A stretch of 34,827 nt of DNA from an uncultured Collinsella sp. GTDB lineage: Bacteria > Actinomycetota > Coriobacteriia > Coriobacteriales > Coriobacteriaceae. This document shows, piece after piece, positions 7,393-17,292 of this stretch. Each line of letters begins with the position of its first letter. The first letter of the stretch is position 1. The notes under the pieces were generated by a model that searched no databases, had not been told where the DNA came from, and saw only the letters and a list, made by a program, of their open reading frames with translations. Where the stretch lies: contig URKT01000011.1 of the NCBI GenBank assembly GCA_900548495.1, positions 1 to 34,827 on the forward strand, written 5' to 3'. Made by a program: the position numbers and the translations under genes.

Positions 7393-8835
7393 TTAATGCA
7401 CGAGGCGGTAGAAATTCATCGATGCCGCACCCTCGGCGTGCAGCTCCATCGCCGGAACCGCCGGCGAATAGGTACGGCTCGTAAGTGCCGCCTCGCCGCC
7501 ATTTGCAAAAATCTCGACCATCGTAGTGTCCGAAAGCACGCGCAGGTCGCGAAGCTCGCTGAGCTCGATCGACCTCTGGTCGCGCCCATAGCCTTCGTCA
7601 CCCATGTCGAGGGTAAGCATCCCGTCTGCATAGCGCACAAAGACACCCTTGCGGATTTCGAGCTCGATCACCTGGGCGCCCTCACAGGAAACCACAAGAT
7701 CAAACAGGCGGCCCGGCTCCTCAACGGTTTCACCGCCTGTCGCGCAAACGCAGTCGCCGCGCATCCTCTCAATCTCGTGCACCGGCTGCTGACAGAGCTT
7801 ACCATCGCGCATGCTCAGTTTTCTCGGCACCGTCAACGCGCACTGCCACCCGCGTGCCACCGTCGGGCTTTTTGCCGTCGCATCGGGGCAACCCGACCAC
7901 CCGATCATCAAACGCCGACCCGCAGCATCCTCAAAAGACTGCGGTGCGTAGAAATCAAAGCCGGCATCGACCATCGGGGGCATGCCCTGCCCGGCGATCT
8001 TAAAACTCGGCGCCTCCCAATCGGCCTCGATGGGAAACCACACGCACTGGTGCGGATTGCGGTAACGCCATCCATCGGCGGACACACCCTGCGGACAGCA
8101 AACGAGAATAAGCTCACCATCGAGCTCAAACAGATCGGGGCACTCCCACATAAAGCCAAACTTCTCGCCCAACTCAATGCGCGTCGCATAGCTCCAGTCC
8201 TCTAGATTGCTCGAGGTATAGACAAGCACGCAGCCGCGGTCGTCTTTCGTACGAGCGCCCAGAACCATGTAGTAGATACCATCGTGTTCAAGGATTTTGG
8301 GATCACGCACGTGCGTACCGATATCGTCGGGGTAATCGACCGGCCCAACAGCTATGCGCTTCTCGCCCAATTCGTCGGGGTTCTCGGCAACCACATGAAT
8401 CTGGTTTTGCTCACGGCCCGTCAACACGTAGTCGTAATCATCGCGGTCAAAATGCTTGACGTTGCCGGTATAGAAGTAGTGAATCTTGCCGTCGTGTACA
8501 AAGGCAGAACCAGAATACGCTCCGCTCGAATCCAAATCGGAATCGGGGAACAGCACAGGGCCGCGATTCTCGTACGTCACAAAATCCTTTGTTGTCAGAT
8601 GATTCCAAAGCACTGGACCGCCATGCGCAGCATCGAATGGATCGTATTGGTGATAGATGTGATACGTATCACCGATCTGCACCAAACCGTTGGGGTCGTT
8701 GAGCCAGCCAAGCTCAGGCTCCACATGGAACAGGAGCCTATCGGGGTCGGACGCGATGCGACCCGCCGTCTCATCCTGTCCGGCACGCCACTGCTCATAG
8801 TCCGCGCGTGTCACCTTATTTTTTTGATTAAACAT
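7393..8835 (-). CDS. scrB: GH32 sucrose-6-phosphate hydrolase / beta-fructosidase
   Basis: A 480-residue glycoside hydrolase family 32 enzyme with a five-bladed propeller and a C-terminal beta-sandwich. The catalytic triad is complete: nucleophile Asp47 in WLNDPNG, transition-state Asp178 in RDP, and acid/base Glu231 in ECPD. There is no signal peptide, so it is cytoplasmic. Together with the PTS EIIBC upstream, this fits hydrolysis of sucrose-6-phosphate to glucose-6-phosphate and fructose. It is the last gene of the minus-strand sucrose locus; a strong hairpin (8857-8900) lies between it and the transporter gene. The ribosome site is weak (GAGAAAG well upstream). Fructan hydrolysis cannot be excluded. 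Confidence 0.92.
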   Translation of the reverse strand: MFNQKNKVTRADYEQWRAGQDETAGRIASDPDRLLFHVEPELGWLNDPNGLVQIGDTYHIYHQYDPFDAAHGGPVLWNHLTTKDFVTYENRGPVLFPDSDLDSSGAYSGSAFVHDGKIHYFYTGNVKHFDRDDYDYVLTGREQNQIHVVAENPDELGEKRIAVGPVDYPDDIGTHVRDPKILEHDGIYYMVLGARTKDDRGCVLVYTSSNLEDWSYATRIELGEKFGFMWECPDLFELDGELILVCCPQGVSADGWRYRNPHQCVWFPIEADWEAPSFKIAGQGMPPMVDAGFDFYAPQSFEDAAGRRLMIGWSGCPDATAKSPTVARGWQCALTVPRKLSMRDGKLCQQPVHEIERMRGDCVCATGGETVEEPGRLFDLVVSCEGAQVIELEIRKGVFVRYADGMLTLDMGDEGYGRDQRSIELSELRDLRVLSDTTMVEIFANGGEAALTSRTYSPAVPAMELHAEGAASMNFYRLVH

Positions 8836-8856
8836 CGCCGTTGACTTTCTCGTCTA

Positions 8857-8900
8857 TGGGGAAGGACGCTCGACTCACACGAGTCGAACGCCCTTCCCCA
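8857..8900. terminator. Intercistronic hairpin between EIIBC and scrB
   Basis: An outer stem TGGGGAAGG (8857-8865) / CCTTCCCCA (8892-8900), a 2-bp CG step, and an inner stem TCGACTC (8870-8876) / GAGTCGA (8881-8887) with loop ACAC. It lies between two genes of the same operon and lacks a T-run. It may protect the upstream transporter mRNA or reduce read-through into scrB. Confidence 0.65.
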
Positions 8901-8936
8901 AATGGACTTATCCTCAGATTACGCTGAACGGCTCAA

Positions 8937-10388
8937 CTAGAAGCTGACATCAAAGCCAGCACCAGCGCCCTCTTCATCAGTGGTCGGCACGCCCTTTGCC
9001 TTGTTGTAGGCAAAGATCAAGACGATCGGCACGATAAAGGCGATGAGATTGCCAGCCACATACCACACGAGCGTCTCGGGCGTGACGATGAGCAGGCCAA
9101 GCACGCCGGTCAGACCCTGACCGATGGCGCGCACCTCAAAGAGCTTCACGAAGGCACCGCCGCAGCCTGCACCGATGCAAGCGCAGATGAACGGGATGAT
9201 CGAGTAGCGCATGTTTGCAGCAAAGATTGCGGGCTCGGAGATACCGACCAGCGTCGGGATAAAGGACGACATGCAGATGTTGCGCTCTTTGGAATGCTTC
9301 TTATGAATGAGGTACATGCCGATGGCGCCGCCGCCCTGGGCGATAATGGAAACCGACCAGATGGCCTGGATGTAGTTGAAGCCAGTCGTGGCGACGAGGT
9401 TTGCCTCGATACCCTGGATGAACTGATGCGTACCGGTAACGACAAGCGGCTGCAGGAACGCGGCGAAGACAAAGGCACCAAAGACGCCCATCCTGTTGTA
9501 CAGGATATCGATTACGCCGCCGAGGACGTCGCCGATCAGGTTGCCGAGCGGGCCGAACACGGTGAACAGGGCGACGTTAGCAAGAATCAGGGTAACGGTC
9601 GGGACAAAGACGAACGAAACGACCTCGGGGATGTACTTCTGGGCAATCTTCTCGACCTTGGCCATAAACCAGGCAGTCAGGATTGCAGGGAACACGCCGC
9701 CCTGGAAGGCAACCATGGGAATGGAGAGCGGACCAAAGTTCCAGTACTCAGCACCCGTCGGGTCCATAACGAACGTGTTGCGGTTCATAAGGCTCGGGTG
9801 AACCATGACGATACCGACGAGGATGCCCAGAATCGGGTTACCGCCAAAACGCTTCACCGCGCTGTACATAACCAGAACAGGCAGGTAGTCAAACGTGGTG
9901 GCGATAATGGCAAAGAAGCTTGCGAGGTTCTTGAGGAACTCGCTGTGGTCGGCAAGGCTGCCCTCCATGCCAAAGAGGCCGTTGGCAACGATCAGCGACT
10001 TAAGGCCGATGATGATAGCAGCGCCGACGAAGGCGGGAATGATGGGGATAAAGATGTCCGAGAATACCTTGAGGACCGAGAAGAACTTGCCCTTCTTGTC
10101 CGCCTCGGCGCCCTTGACCTCGGAAGCGCTGATCTCCTTAACGCCCGTCAGAGCCATAAACTCATCGTAGACCTTGTTGACGGTACCGGTACCGAAGATG
10201 ATCATGAGCTGGCCGCTGTTGTACAGCACGCCCTTGACGCCATCGATGTTCTCGAGCTCGGCCTTGTTGTACTTGCTCGTATCCTTGAGCACCAGACGCA
10301 GACGCGTAACGCAATGCGTGGCGCCCTCGATGTTCTCCAGCCCGCCGACGTTATCGACGACTTGCTGAGACACTGCTTTGTAGTCCAT
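8937..10388 (-). CDS. scrA: PTS beta-glucoside/sucrose-type EIIBC permease
   Basis: A 483-residue phosphotransferase permease. Residues 1-90 form the IIB domain with the phosphorylated Cys26 in ATHCVTRLRLVL. From about residue 100 it is a glucose-superfamily IIC channel with about ten hydrophobic helices (FIPIIPAFVGAAIIIGL, TGTHQFIQGIEANL, GISEPAIFA). There is no fused IIA domain, so an unlinked IIA must phosphorylate it. It moves a sugar across the membrane with phosphorylation; sucrose is the likely substrate because GH32 enzymes flank it. The ATG at 10388 has GGAG 6 nt upstream; the ATG at 10400 overlaps another purine run and is less likely. Confidence 0.88.
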   Translation of the reverse strand: MDYKAVSQQVVDNVGGLENIEGATHCVTRLRLVLKDTSKYNKAELENIDGVKGVLYNSGQLMIIFGTGTVNKVYDEFMALTGVKEISASEVKGAEADKKGKFFSVLKVFSDIFIPIIPAFVGAAIIIGLKSLIVANGLFGMEGSLADHSEFLKNLASFFAIIATTFDYLPVLVMYSAVKRFGGNPILGILVGIVMVHPSLMNRNTFVMDPTGAEYWNFGPLSIPMVAFQGGVFPAILTAWFMAKVEKIAQKYIPEVVSFVFVPTVTLILANVALFTVFGPLGNLIGDVLGGVIDILYNRMGVFGAFVFAAFLQPLVVTGTHQFIQGIEANLVATTGFNYIQAIWSVSIIAQGGGAIGMYLIHKKHSKERNICMSSFIPTLVGISEPAIFAANMRYSIIPFICACIGAGCGGAFVKLFEVRAIGQGLTGVLGLLIVTPETLVWYVAGNLIAFIVPIVLIFAYNKAKGVPTTDEEGAGAGFDVSF

Positions 10389-10433
10389 GTTCCTCTCCAT
10401 TCCTTTACGAAATCATAAGACGTTTTGATGCCA

Positions 10434-11816
10434 TTACAGAGACGCGATCGTTGCATTTGCGCACTTGAGCGTACCGTCGGTGACCGTCAGCGCCACACCC
10501 TGGCCCTGCTTATTGCAGAAGCGCGCGTTAAGCGCAACATCATCGACAAAGATGGTCGCGATATCGTCGTCAACGACCAGGCGCACATGATGAGTGCCCT
10601 CGCCCTTAAAGAACAACGGACGCTCGAGGCCCATGTTGTTGACCTGGAACCACGGATACTGGGGGGCCGCCGTAAACTCGAGCTTGCCCTCACGCAGGTT
10701 GGCGCGGAACTCATAGGCAAGACCGGACTCGGCGTCCTCGGCGAGCTTCACCGAGAAGCCGGCAGCGTCACCAGCGAGCTCGATGTCGGCGTCGAGCATA
10801 TAGGTGGAACCGGCATCCGCGGCGAGCACCTGCTCGACCTTGCCCGACTCGCAGGAAAGCTCAAAGGCCTCGACTGCCTTAGCCTCGCCAAAGGCGCCAA
10901 GCATGCTGTCGGGGAGCTTGGTGCCGAGCGTTCCGTCGGCACGCTGAACGATCTCGAGGGGCATAAAGGTGCCACCCCACAGGTAAGAGCTGGGGTCACC
11001 GCCCTCGTCACGCGTAGGAACCCAACCAAAGAGAACGCGGCGCTCGCCATCAAATGCGGTACGCGCGGCATAGTACGCACGGCCATCGAAGGAATCGTCC
11101 GCAGGAGTGATCCAAGGACCGTTGATAGAGCGAGACATGCGGTAACGGGTCTTGTTGCCATCACTGTACTCGGAGAACACCAGATACCACCAGTCGCCCA
11201 TCTTAAAGAGATCAGGCATCTCGAACATGGTGTACAGGCCCGGATTCCACCAGTCGCCCTGGAACTCCCAGGTATCCAGGTCCTTGGAGGTGAACTTGAC
11301 CAGACGACCGGTCATCAGACGCTTGTCCTCGCCCACACGCGTGCCGAGGATGAGCATGTACTCTTCGTTCTCCTCATCCCAAAGCACAAAGGGATCGCGC
11401 CAGTTGCGGTCATCGTAACCTTCCTGGGGCGGAAGCAGCGTCTCGGCGATGTTCTTCTCCCACTTGACGGCGTCGTCACTCGTTGCGTGAAGAAGAACCT
11501 GCTTCATCAAGCGTGCGCGGACCTTATCGCGATTGCAACCAGTGTAGAGCGCATGGTACTTGTCGCCCACCTTAAACACCGTGCCGGCATAAACATACTG
11601 GTCGACTTCCTCGTCGCCGCCACGCTCAAGGCTCTCGCCAAAGTCCTTGTAGTTGACGAAATCCTTGGTCGTCGCGAGTGCCCAACCAAACGGCTCTCCG
11701 AAAGGACCGGGGTTTCGCGTGTCACGCTGATGATAGAGATAGAACGTGCCGTCCTCGCCGTACGGCATGATGTCGCCCACCCAAATTCCCTCAGGCTGGT
11801 AATACACCTTGTGCAT
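10434..11816 (-). CDS. Divergent GH32-like five-bladed propeller glycosidase
   Basis: A 460-residue protein with the GH32/GH43-like propeller and a C-terminal sandwich domain (about residues 320-460). The canonical WMNDPNG is missing. Its place is taken by IWVGDIMPYGEDGTFYLYH, leaving Asp15 as the probable nucleophile. The other two catalytic motifs are clear: RDP (140-142) and EMPDLF (Glu199). There is no signal peptide. It probably acts on a fructose-containing oligosaccharide or a modified fructoside rather than plain sucrose. It is the first gene after the regulated promoter and lies 45 nt before the EIIBC gene. The ATG at 11816 has GGAAGGAAG 6 nt upstream; the GTG 6 codons earlier overlaps that site. 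Confidence 0.8.
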   Translation of the reverse strand: MHKVYYQPEGIWVGDIMPYGEDGTFYLYHQRDTRNPGPFGEPFGWALATTKDFVNYKDFGESLERGGDEEVDQYVYAGTVFKVGDKYHALYTGCNRDKVRARLMKQVLLHATSDDAVKWEKNIAETLLPPQEGYDDRNWRDPFVLWDEENEEYMLILGTRVGEDKRLMTGRLVKFTSKDLDTWEFQGDWWNPGLYTMFEMPDLFKMGDWWYLVFSEYSDGNKTRYRMSRSINGPWITPADDSFDGRAYYAARTAFDGERRVLFGWVPTRDEGGDPSSYLWGGTFMPLEIVQRADGTLGTKLPDSMLGAFGEAKAVEAFELSCESGKVEQVLAADAGSTYMLDADIELAGDAAGFSVKLAEDAESGLAYEFRANLREGKLEFTAAPQYPWFQVNNMGLERPLFFKGEGTHHVRLVVDDDIATIFVDDVALNARFCNKQGQGVALTVTDGTLKCANATIASL

Positions 11817-11858
11817 CCGAGACTTCCTTCCCACGTGATACTAACTCGGTACAACTGC

Positions 11859-11887
11859 AAGATATGTCAATCGTTTTCATATGTCAA
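11859..11887 (-). promoter_or_regulatory. Sucrose-locus promoter
   Basis: On the minus strand, -35 TTGACA (11887-11882) and -10 TATCTT (11864-11859) are 17 nt apart. The spacer is exactly operator copy 1 and the -35 is the edge of operator copy 2, so repressor and polymerase cannot bind together. It drives the GH32-like gene, EIIBC and scrB. Confidence 0.78.
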
Positions 11888-11964
11888 ACGTTTTCACACC
11901 AATACGTCTTTTCGCAGTTCCAGTCGTCGGCAAACGGTTGACATATGCCGGCGAACGGTCAACA
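11865..11964. promoter_or_regulatory. Cluster of four LacI-type operators
   Basis: Four 17-bp copies share TGTCAA-N-CGTTT. Copies 1 and 2 are back-to-back direct repeats: TGTCAATCGTTTTCATA (11865-11881) and TGTCAAACGTTTTCACA (11882-11898). Copies 3 and 4 are on the other strand: TGTCAACCGTTTGCCGA (11943-11927) and TGTTGACCGTTCGCCGG (11964-11948), the last being the most diverged. They surround the promoter and lie next to the lacI gene, so the adjacent LacI repressor is the likely ligand. Confidence 0.8.
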
Positions 11965-11999
11965 GAGGCGTTTGAGGAATTCTTTTGGCACGGGATGAA

Positions 12000-13010
12000 C
12001 TACGCGGTTTTGCCCTCAATGAGTTCAACGGGGAGCTTGGTATTCGATTCGGGCTTTTCACCGTTAACAAGAGCGATGATGGATTGCGCCGCGAGCTCTC
12101 CGATGCGATCGATATCTTGACGAACGGTTGTTAAGTCAGGCATAAACGTCATAGTGCGGCGGGCGCCATCCGCGCCCACGACCTTAATATCGTCCGGAGC
12201 GCTCAAGCCGCGCTGCTTCATCACGTTGAGGCAGATGGCCGCCATCGTGTCGTCTCCCGCAAAGATGCCGTCAATATCGGGGTTCTCATCGAGGATCTTC
12301 GCAACGACCGCACTCTTTTCGTCATCGGACTTAACGAACTCGACCTCACGGACAAGCGCGGGCAAACCGGCCTGCTCCACAACATCGTGGTAGGCATCGG
12401 TACGCTTATTGGCAGGCATGCGCATGCGGCTATTGTTGCGCAGGCACAAGATGCGCGAACACCCGTCATCAATCAGGCGACGCGTGGCAAGTTCGCCGAT
12501 GCCATAGCTGTCGCTCGCAATCTGAACAGAGGCCTCGCCAAGGTCGCAGTCGATACCAACCAGACTCAAGCCCATCTCGGCATACGCCTCGGCACCGATA
12601 TTAAGCGAGTTGACGATGACGCCATCAACCATATTGCGTCGAAGCATGTCGATATAAGAGCGCTCAAGCTCGGGTCGATTGGCGCTATTGCACAGCAGCA
12701 TCTTAAAACCGTTTTCGGCCAGGGTATGCTCAATAACTTGAACCACTTGGGCATGAAACGGACTGCTGACATAGGGGACGATCATACCGATAAGATTCAG
12801 GCGACCGTTGAGCATGGCACGAGCGATATCGTTGGGCGTATAGTTGATGCGCTTCATCGCGGCATGAACCTTATCGCGGGTCTCTTGGCTAATATAGCCG
12901 CGATTATTAAGCACGCGAGATACCGTAGTAGGCGAAACCCCCGCCACCGCTGCAACTTCCTTGATGCCAGGCTTAGCCGAATCCTTAGAACGAGCGCCCT
13001 CGCGAGCCAT
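12000..13010 (-). CDS. LacI family sugar repressor (ScrR-like)
   Basis: A 336-residue LacI/GalR regulator. The N-terminal helix-turn-helix reads IKEVAAVAGVSPTTVSRVLNNRGYIS, followed by the hinge helix (YTPNDIARAMLNGRLNLIGMIVP) and a periplasmic-binding-protein-like sugar domain. It probably represses the sucrose/fructan operon just downstream by binding the 17-bp sites at 11865-11964 until a sugar or sugar phosphate releases it. A related site lies in its own upstream region (13031-13047), suggesting autoregulation. The ATG at 13010 has GGGAGG 5 nt upstream; a longer in-frame start at 13031 would overlap that site. Confidence 0.92.
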   Translation of the reverse strand: MAREGARSKDSAKPGIKEVAAVAGVSPTTVSRVLNNRGYISQETRDKVHAAMKRINYTPNDIARAMLNGRLNLIGMIVPYVSSPFHAQVVQVIEHTLAENGFKMLLCNSANRPELERSYIDMLRRNMVDGVIVNSLNIGAEAYAEMGLSLVGIDCDLGEASVQIASDSYGIGELATRRLIDDGCSRILCLRNNSRMRMPANKRTDAYHDVVEQAGLPALVREVEFVKSDDEKSAVVAKILDENPDIDGIFAGDDTMAAICLNVMKQRGLSAPDDIKVVGADGARRTMTFMPDLTTVRQDIDRIGELAAQSIIALVNGEKPESNTKLPVELIEGKTA

Positions 13011-13030
13011 AGCACCCTCCCCCATCAACA

Positions 13031-13047
13031 TGTCATACGTTTACATA
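13031..13047. promoter_or_regulatory. LacI-type operator upstream of the lacI gene
   Basis: TGTCATACGTTTACATA matches the TGTCAA-N-CGTTT motif of the 11865-11964 cluster with one change in the core. It sits 20 nt upstream of the repressor's start codon, as expected for autoregulation. Confidence 0.62.
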
Positions 13048-13163
13048 CGAACAAAGCATACCCCAACAAGAGCGGGAAGACGGTAACAGTATAAGTAAGT
13101 AAACGACTCATCCAAATAATTAGGAGAGCTCCGCCTAAAGGGTAACTACACAGGACCCCAGCC

Positions 13164-13284
13164 GGGGCTGTTTGGGCTACCTCCCAAAACATTCCGCAGG
13201 ACGCAAAGGGCTCCGCCGCGCGAAGCGCGCAGCGGAGCCCTTTGCATGTCCGAGGACGTTTTGGGAGATAGCCCAAACAGTCCC
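13164..13284. repeat. Giant imperfect palindrome, copy 1
   Basis: A 121-nt near-cruciform. Outer 27-nt arms (13164-13190 / 13258-13284) pair with one mismatch and one G-U. An asymmetric internal loop follows, then a perfect inner 14-bp stem GCAAAGGGCTCCGC (13203-13216) / 13232-13245 with a GCGC-GAA-GCGC cap. It lies downstream of the split pyruvate formate-lyase genes and upstream of lacI, where it would end up in the 3' end of the pfl message. The internal-loop strands CCAAAACATTCCGCAG (13184-13199) and CATGTCCGAGGACGTTTTGG (13245-13264) reappear in copy 2 at 32577-32727. No credible reading frame lies inside. Confidence 0.85.
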
Positions 13285-13310
13285 GGCGATCCTGCGGGAG
13301 TTAAATCCCT

Positions 13311-13562
13311 TTAGAACTTGTCGTGGAAGGTACGCGCAATGACCTCGTCCTGCTGCTCCTTGGTGAGCGTGTGGAAGTTCACGGCATAGCCGGAAACGCG
13401 GATGGTCAGCTGCGGGTACTTCTCGGGGTGAGCCTGAGCGTCGAGCAACGTCTCACGGTTGAAGACGTTGATGTTCAGGTGGTGGCCACCCTTCTCGGCG
13501 TAAGCGTCGAGCATGTGGACCAGGTTATCGGCCTGAGTCTCGGAAACTTCAGAAACCTTCAT
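13311..13562 (-). CDS. grcA: Glycyl-radical domain of split pyruvate formate-lyase (GrcA-like)
   Basis: An 83-residue protein equal to the C-terminal end of PflB. GGHHLNINVFNRETLLDA and PEKYPQLTIRVSGYAV match the PFL radical domain; Gly58 in RVSGYAV is the residue that carries the radical. The ATG at 13562 has AAGGAG 7 nt upstream, so it is a separately translated protein. The neighbouring pflB product ends just before this domain, so the two chains probably assemble into one active enzyme, with PflA activating this chain. In E. coli, the related GrcA (YfiD) repairs oxygen-cleaved PFL; here it seems to be the only radical domain available in this locus. Confidence 0.9.
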   Translation of the reverse strand: MKVSEVSETQADNLVHMLDAYAEKGGHHLNINVFNRETLLDAQAHPEKYPQLTIRVSGYAVNFHTLTKEQQDEVIARTFHDKF

Positions 13563-13585
13563 AATGTGTCTCCTTCGATCGATAG

Positions 13586-13646
13586 GCGCCGGCCGAAACC
13601 GGCGCACTAATCAGTAATCGTTATTGTTAGTATAGCACTAACAATA
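13586..13646. promoter_or_regulatory. Two stem-loops between pflB and the radical-domain gene
   Basis: Directly after the pflB stop there is a palindrome with 10-bp arms, containing ATTGTTAGT (13623-13631) and ACTAACAAT (13637-13645), loop 5 nt. Next comes a GC-rich hairpin GCGCCGG (13586-13592) / CCGGCGC (13599-13605). Both lie in the 85-nt gap between the two PFL parts and could act as mRNA stabiliser, partial terminator or stoichiometry control. The first lacks a T-run on the minus strand. Confidence 0.6.
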
Positions 13647-13647
13647 G

Positions 13648-15699
<2,052 letters not shown>

Positions 15700-15820
15700 T
15701 GTGTAACCACGCTCCTAGTTACGTGTAATGCGGCGCTCTCTCACACCGCTGCTTATTGAATTCTTGAATGTTCGGCTTGCACTACCGGCTTCTTCCGTTC
15801 TTCACCACACGTTGGTGTAG

Positions 15821-15835
15821 GGAAAACGTTTATCC
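15821..15835. promoter_or_regulatory. LacI/CcpA-type palindrome in the pflB upstream region
   Basis: GGAAAACGTTTATCC is a near-perfect palindrome around the AAACGTTT core typical of LacI-family operators, about 120 nt upstream of the pflB start. The bases differ from the sucrose operators, so another LacI-family protein may bind. A nearby imperfect repeat CACCACACGTTGGTG lies at 15803-15817. The rest of the 465-nt gap 15700-16164 holds only the two hairpins listed next; no gene is seen. Confidence 0.5.
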
Positions 15836-15950
15836 ACCTTGGAACTACAACCCAAAACCCAAGATTTCACCCGTTTGAGAAGGATAACATAGCCACCCCC
15901 TTCATCATGGCTATTATATGTTTCTTTTTTTATACCATTAGGACGTTTTT

Positions 15951-16013
15951 AACAAATCCGCAGGAAATGCGAGCGTGAACAACTACCGTTCACCGATTTG
16001 TTTGGTTTTTTCC
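15951..16013 (+). terminator. Nested hairpin followed by T-run in the pflB-kdgT gap
   Basis: AACAAATC (15951-15958) pairs with GATTTGTT (15995-16002), and an inner GTGAAC (15975-15980) pairs with GTTCAC (15988-15993). On the plus strand this is followed by TGGTTTTTTCC. It looks like a terminator with no annotated plus-strand gene in front of it, so it may end a short plus-strand transcript or simply be a leader structure of pflB. Confidence 0.4.
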
Positions 16014-16092
16014 TTGCCTTTGTACGACGTTCACTCTAGCTGTTATGCCAGCTTTATCAGGGTAAAGTGTCCCAGAGACCCTACAGAAACTG

Positions 16093-16126
16093 CAGGGCGG
16101 CCACGGGATCCCCCGTGGCCGCCCTG
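16093..16126. terminator. Strong hairpin after the kdgT gene
   Basis: A perfect 15-bp GC-rich stem, CAGGGCGGCCACGGG (16093-16107) and its complement (16112-16126), with a 4-nt loop, 39 nt after the kdgT stop on the minus strand. The T-run is weak (CAGTTTCTG), but the stem is very stable. Confidence 0.75.
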
Positions 16127-16164
16127 TGGCGTAGCTAGTTTTTAGCTTTGATTGCCGCTTGGCA

Positions 16165-17184
16165 TTAGGCGGCTGCGGCGGCCTTGTCGGTCGTTGTCTT
16201 GCTATCGCCGTTGCCCTGGCCCTCAAAATGCTTGTAGCACCAGCTGGTGACCAGCGGGGTCAAAATAGCCGTCACGATTGCGCAGGCAGCAACCTGTGCC
16301 GTAGCCGTCGCGAGCACCGCACCGCCATACAAGGCCTCGTTGACGCTTGCCATGGCAGCAGGCGTGGCCACATTGGCTCCGGCGCAGCTCGAAATGGCCG
16401 CACCTGCGACACCCGTACCGCCCGTGAGCTTATCGACCGCGATAACGGGAATTGCAAAGACCACCGAGCAGATCACGCCGAGCAGAATACCGGGGAGACC
16501 GCCATTAATGAGCTGGCCAAAGGTCATGGTCGAGCCCATGGCAAAGAAGACGAGCACGATGACGGCGGAAAGTGCCGGTGCCATCATCTTCTTAAAGCTC
16601 GGGAAGAGGTTGCCCAGAATAATGCCGACGACGATCGGTAGGATGGCGCCCACGAGCGACCAGCCGATCGGAGCCTGACCGGCAGCGCCGAGCACGATCA
16701 TCGTGACCGGAGGGCCGACAACCAGCGTGGTGATGGCGACGGCGCCACGCTCGGCCTCATTGCCCATGGTGCCCATCAGACCAGCGTACATAGCGTTGTT
16801 GGCGCCGGTGCAAGCCGCCAGCATCACCATAGCAGAGATGCCAAACAGGTTGTCGTTGAACACATAAAGGATGAGCAGCGACACGGCAACGACCACGATC
16901 TGCTTGACGGCGATGATGATGGCGCCGCGTGCAGCGGCGGCAGGAGCACTCTTAAACGAAATCGTCGTACCGACGATGAGCAAAAAAGCGCCCACGAGCG
17001 GGCCTGCGCCCTGCTGGGTCATACCAAGCGTAAAGCTGCCGAGCGTTTTGAACAGGTCGGGGAATAGCGTGTTGAGCAGGCAGCCCAGCAAAAGCGGCAC
17101 CAAAATATTGGCACCCGGGATGGAGGACATCTTAAAGAACGGCTCCTTTGCCGCCGGCGCCTCCACCGCAGTCGATTCACTCAT
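16165..17184 (-). CDS. kdgT: 2-keto-3-deoxygluconate permease (KdgT family)
   Basis: A 339-residue integral membrane protein with about ten hydrophobic helices. SSIPGANILVPLLLGCLLNT at the N-terminus, TGANNAMYAGLMG in the middle and AGANVATPAAMASV near the end fit the KdgT family, which imports 2-keto-3-deoxygluconate with protons. The tail is Ala-rich and soluble. The ATG at 17184 has AAAGGAG about 6 nt upstream. It follows an SDR gene by 108 nt on the same strand; the two fit uronate/pectin sugar use. KDG kinase and aldolase are not in the window. Confidence 0.9.
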   Translation of the reverse strand: MSESTAVEAPAAKEPFFKMSSIPGANILVPLLLGCLLNTLFPDLFKTLGSFTLGMTQQGAGPLVGAFLLIVGTTISFKSAPAAAARGAIIIAVKQIVVVAVSLLILYVFNDNLFGISAMVMLAACTGANNAMYAGLMGTMGNEAERGAVAITTLVVGPPVTMIVLGAAGQAPIGWSLVGAILPIVVGIILGNLFPSFKKMMAPALSAVIVLVFFAMGSTMTFGQLINGGLPGILLGVICSVVFAIPVIAVDKLTGGTGVAGAAISSCAGANVATPAAMASVNEALYGGAVLATATAQVAACAIVTAILTPLVTSWCYKHFEGQGNGDSKTTTDKAAAAA

Positions 17185-17292
17185 ATATATCTCCTTTGGA
17201 TGCATGCGAATCGTAGCCGCACGCGCCTATGTCAGAAAGAAGGCGACGGTCCCGAGTCGCAGGAGCCGTCGCCGAATAATCATCGCGGGGTA

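Noticed and set aside
9294..10418. A 374-codon plus-strand frame opposite the PTS permease
   Set aside because: The product is Asp/Glu/Arg-rich and antisense to a membrane protein whose IIB Cys and IIC helices are clear.
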